Of a stretch of DNA of 16,563 nucleotides, positions 15,359-16,563 are shown piece after piece. Position 1 is the first letter of the stretch, and every line of letters starts with the position of its first letter. A program made the position numbers and the translations under genes. A model generated the notes under the pieces. That model searched no databases, was not told the DNA's origin, and saw only the letters and a list, made by a program, of their open reading frames with translations. The stretch comes from CAZTTG01 sp964615935 (GTDB taxonomy: Bacteria; Planctomycetota; UBA1135; GCA-002686595), in NCBI GenBank assembly GCA_964615935.1, contig CAZTTG010000117.1, positions 1 through 16,563 of the forward strand, in the 5' to 3' direction.

Positions 15359-16140
15359 CGTCCGGGCTTGACGGCCCGCGTGGCGATGAAGGTGGATGTG
15401 TACCTCGACAGGGGATCCGCCTCGCCCTCGGGATAGCCGTCCTCGAAGAGGTCGGTGAGCGTGAGGCCGGCGTCGAGCTGCCCGCCGATCTGGTCCCGGA
15501 GGGTGTGGCCGAACTCGAGGGGCTCTCCCCGATCGAGGTAGCGCTGGCGCTCCTCCTCGCCGAGGCTCTTCAGATCGGAGTAGGGCAGGGCGTGCACGAC
15601 CTGCAGGATGCCGGTGCGGTCGGCGAGCTCCTCGTCGAAGAGGTAGCGGATCGGATTGGAGAAGCCGGCCAGCAGCGCCCCGCCGGGCCGCAGCACGCGG
15701 GAGGCCTCCCGCCACACCGGGCGCACGTCCGGCGCGAAGCAGTTGGAGACCGGGTGGACGACGAGGTCGAAGCGCTCATCGCCGAACATCGAGAGCTGGG
15801 CCATGTCGCCCTCGACGGTGGCGATCGCGAGCGACTCCCGCTCGGCCACCTCGCGGTCCCGGGCGAGCTGCTCGGGGGAGTTGTCCAGGACCGTCACGCG
15901 CGCGCCGGCGGCGGCGAGGATCGGCCCCTGCTGTCCACCGCCCGGCGCCAGGCACAAGAGGTCGATGTCCATCCGCTCGGGGAACCACCCGCGGGGGACC
16001 GGCTTCGTGGGAGTGAGGACGATCCGCCAGTCCCCCCTCCTCGCGGCCGCGACGGCCTCCCGATCGACGGGAACGGTCCAGGGATTGCCCCTCTCGACCT
16101 CGCGGTCCCACGCGTCGCGGTTGTACTCGAGGATGTCCAC
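15355..16140 (-). CDS. class I SAM-dependent methyltransferase
   Basis: The 261-residue product has a class I methyltransferase core. Motif I is LLCLAPGGGQQGPILAAAGA (61-80), followed by VTVLDNS with acidic D86 for the SAM ribose, then VEGDM with D112, FDLVVHPVSNCF (124-135) and VLRPGGALLAGF. The N-terminal segment NRDAWDREVERGNPWT (7-22) is typical of a group of small-molecule methyltransferases annotated only generally. The start is GTG at 16140 with AGAGGA about seven bases upstream. It is the first gene of a four-gene minus-strand operon; its stop overlaps the VOC start. A -10-like TATCAT lies 28 bp upstream of the start codon, and an IS3-family element ends 151 bp upstream, reading in the same direction. 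The methyl acceptor cannot be inferred. Confidence 0.88.
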   Translation of the reverse strand: MDILEYNRDAWDREVERGNPWTVPVDREAVAAARRGDWRIVLTPTKPVPRGWFPERMDIDLLCLAPGGGQQGPILAAAGARVTVLDNSPEQLARDREVAERESLAIATVEGDMAQLSMFGDERFDLVVHPVSNCFAPDVRPVWREASRVLRPGGALLAGFSNPIRYLFDEELADRTGILQVVHALPYSDLKSLGEEERQRYLDRGEPLEFGHTLRDQIGGQLDAGLTLTDLFEDGYPEGEADPLSRYTSTFIATRAVKPGR

Positions 16141-16168
16141 GGTCTTCCTCTCTGCTCCGAGCCCGGGG

Positions 16169-16174
16169 ATGATA
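16169..16174 (-). promoter_or_regulatory. possible -10 element of the methyltransferase operon
   Basis: TATCAT on the minus strand, in an AT-richer patch, lies 28 bp upstream of the GTG at 16140. No convincing -35 is seen at the right distance. The gap between this operon and the insertion sequence (16141-16291) has no gene that I can support. Confidence 0.3.
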
Positions 16175-16291
16175 GCGGATTGGCGCCTCCCCGAGATGCC
16201 CGGGGGGCGGCTGGGTGCTCAGGGGCGCTCGCCATCGCGTCCGCCGGCGGGTCCCCGGTACTCCAGCGCGGACTCCAGCCGGCATCCGGCC

Positions 16292-16309
16292 TGACCTGCC
16301 CCCGAAACC
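16292..16309. repeat. terminal inverted repeat end of the IS3-family element
   Basis: TGACCTGCCCCCGAAACC marks the outer boundary of the element; the partner repeat is outside the window, so the exact repeat length cannot be set. Confidence 0.65.
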
Positions 16310-16329
16310 GGTACCAGAGTCTATGTGAG

Positions 16330-16563
16330 TCATGAAGCCCCTGCCAGTGCCAGCTCAGGCGCTTCCCAGGGGGGCAGGCCGAGCGGAGCGAGGGCTGTAC
16401 CCCTGGGAAGCGTGGCCTCGGGCGCAGGGGGTCGGTCGTCAAGTGAACTATGCGGGCGGACGTGGTTGTAGTGCCAGCGCCAGCGCTCTAGCAGGACCTT
16501 GGCTTCGTGCAGGGTGTAGAAGATCTCGCCGTCGAGGAACTGGTCGCGCAGCTTGCCGTTGAA
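16330..16563 (-). CDS. IS3-family transposase OrfB, C-terminal fragment (partial at window edge)
   Basis: Reading the minus strand from the window edge, 77 residues are open to a TGA at 16330-16332. They begin FNGKLRDQFLDGEIF, continue THEAKVLLERW-like and end the conserved core with WHYNHVRPHSSL, the diagnostic C-terminus of IS3-family DDE transposases (integrase core rve_3). The catalytic Glu of the DDE triad normally sits two residues before FNGKLRD, just outside the window. The tail after PPAPEA is a Pro/Ala/Leu-rich extension of about 30 residues. The frame is intact within the window, so the element could be active, but its N-terminal part and OrfA are not visible. Confidence 0.88.
   Translation of the reverse strand, partial: FNGKLRDQFLDGEIFYTLHEAKVLLERWRWHYNHVRPHSSLDDRPPAPEATLPRGTALAPLGLPPWEAPELALAGAS

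Larger units (their letters stand above)
16292..16563 (-). mobile_element. IS3-family insertion sequence, 3' (transposase C-terminal) end, truncated by window
   Basis: The plus strand from 16292 reads TGACCTGCCCCCGAAACC, matching the TGACCTGCCCCC-type terminal inverted repeat known from IS3-family elements of the IS407-like group. The C-terminal part of an OrfB transposase follows within it, so this is the right end of the element. The other end and the target duplication lie beyond the window; the flanking bases are GGCC (16288-16291). The element is oriented so that its transcription would run into the methyltransferase operon. Confidence 0.8.

Noticed and set aside
1..16563. CRISPR array, tRNA, rRNA or phage defence system
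   Set aside because: No regularly spaced short repeats, no cloverleaf or rRNA motifs and no defence-type proteins were seen; the only repeats are the pair at the left edge and the IS end.

Overview
The window is very GC-rich (about 70% by eye), densely packed and gap-poor, with tight ATGA overlaps, some GTG starts and GC-driven ghost reading frames. Gene content (URO-D-type methyltransferase, CgeB-like glycosyltransferase, sugar porter, an alpha-glucuronidase-like lipoprotein with a malectin domain, an exported beta-helix protein, Tat-exported proteins, an IS3-family element) fits a Gram-negative polysaccharide-degrading heterotroph. A Planctomycetota-like or other uncultivated high-GC lineage is my best guess, but no marker gene is present to prove it.

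Layout. (1) Positions 1-231 carry no convincing gene, but hold two near-identical 40-bp hairpin-containing direct repeats and a plausible promoter. (2) 232-7161, plus strand: a four-gene carbohydrate operon (URO-D family protein, CgeB-like glycosyltransferase, MFS sugar porter, large GH67-like/malectin lipoprotein). (3) 7174-11263, minus strand: a five-gene operon transcribed in the order DUF418-like membrane protein, polytopic 4Fe-4S protein of the NapH/NosR type, flavin-reductase-like split barrel, Mth938-domain protein, and a TrmO/TsaA-domain protein with a Tat signal. (4) 11336-13474, plus strand: a single secreted right-handed beta-helix protein, divergent from block 3. (5) 13471-16140, minus strand: a four-gene operon transcribed in the order SAM methyltransferase, shortened VOC protein, HXXEE membrane protein, SMP-30/strictosidine-synthase-like beta-propeller. 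(6) 16292-16563: the end of an IS3-family insertion sequence with the C-terminus of its transposase, pointing toward block 5.

Block 2 and the beta-helix gene probably serve uptake and breakdown of a uronate- or methyl-decorated glycan. The lipoprotein and beta-helix protein would act outside the cytoplasmic membrane, the porter would import sugar, and the URO-D protein might act on a methylated or other small intermediate; this is inference. Block 3 looks like a membrane redox module. Block 5 mixes small-molecule enzymes without an obvious common pathway. The most unusual items are the Tat-exported TrmO-domain protein, the VOC protein lacking part of its fold, the pairing of a URO-D methyltransferase with an alpha-glucuronidase-like protein, and two convergent genes that share one CTAG for both stop codons.
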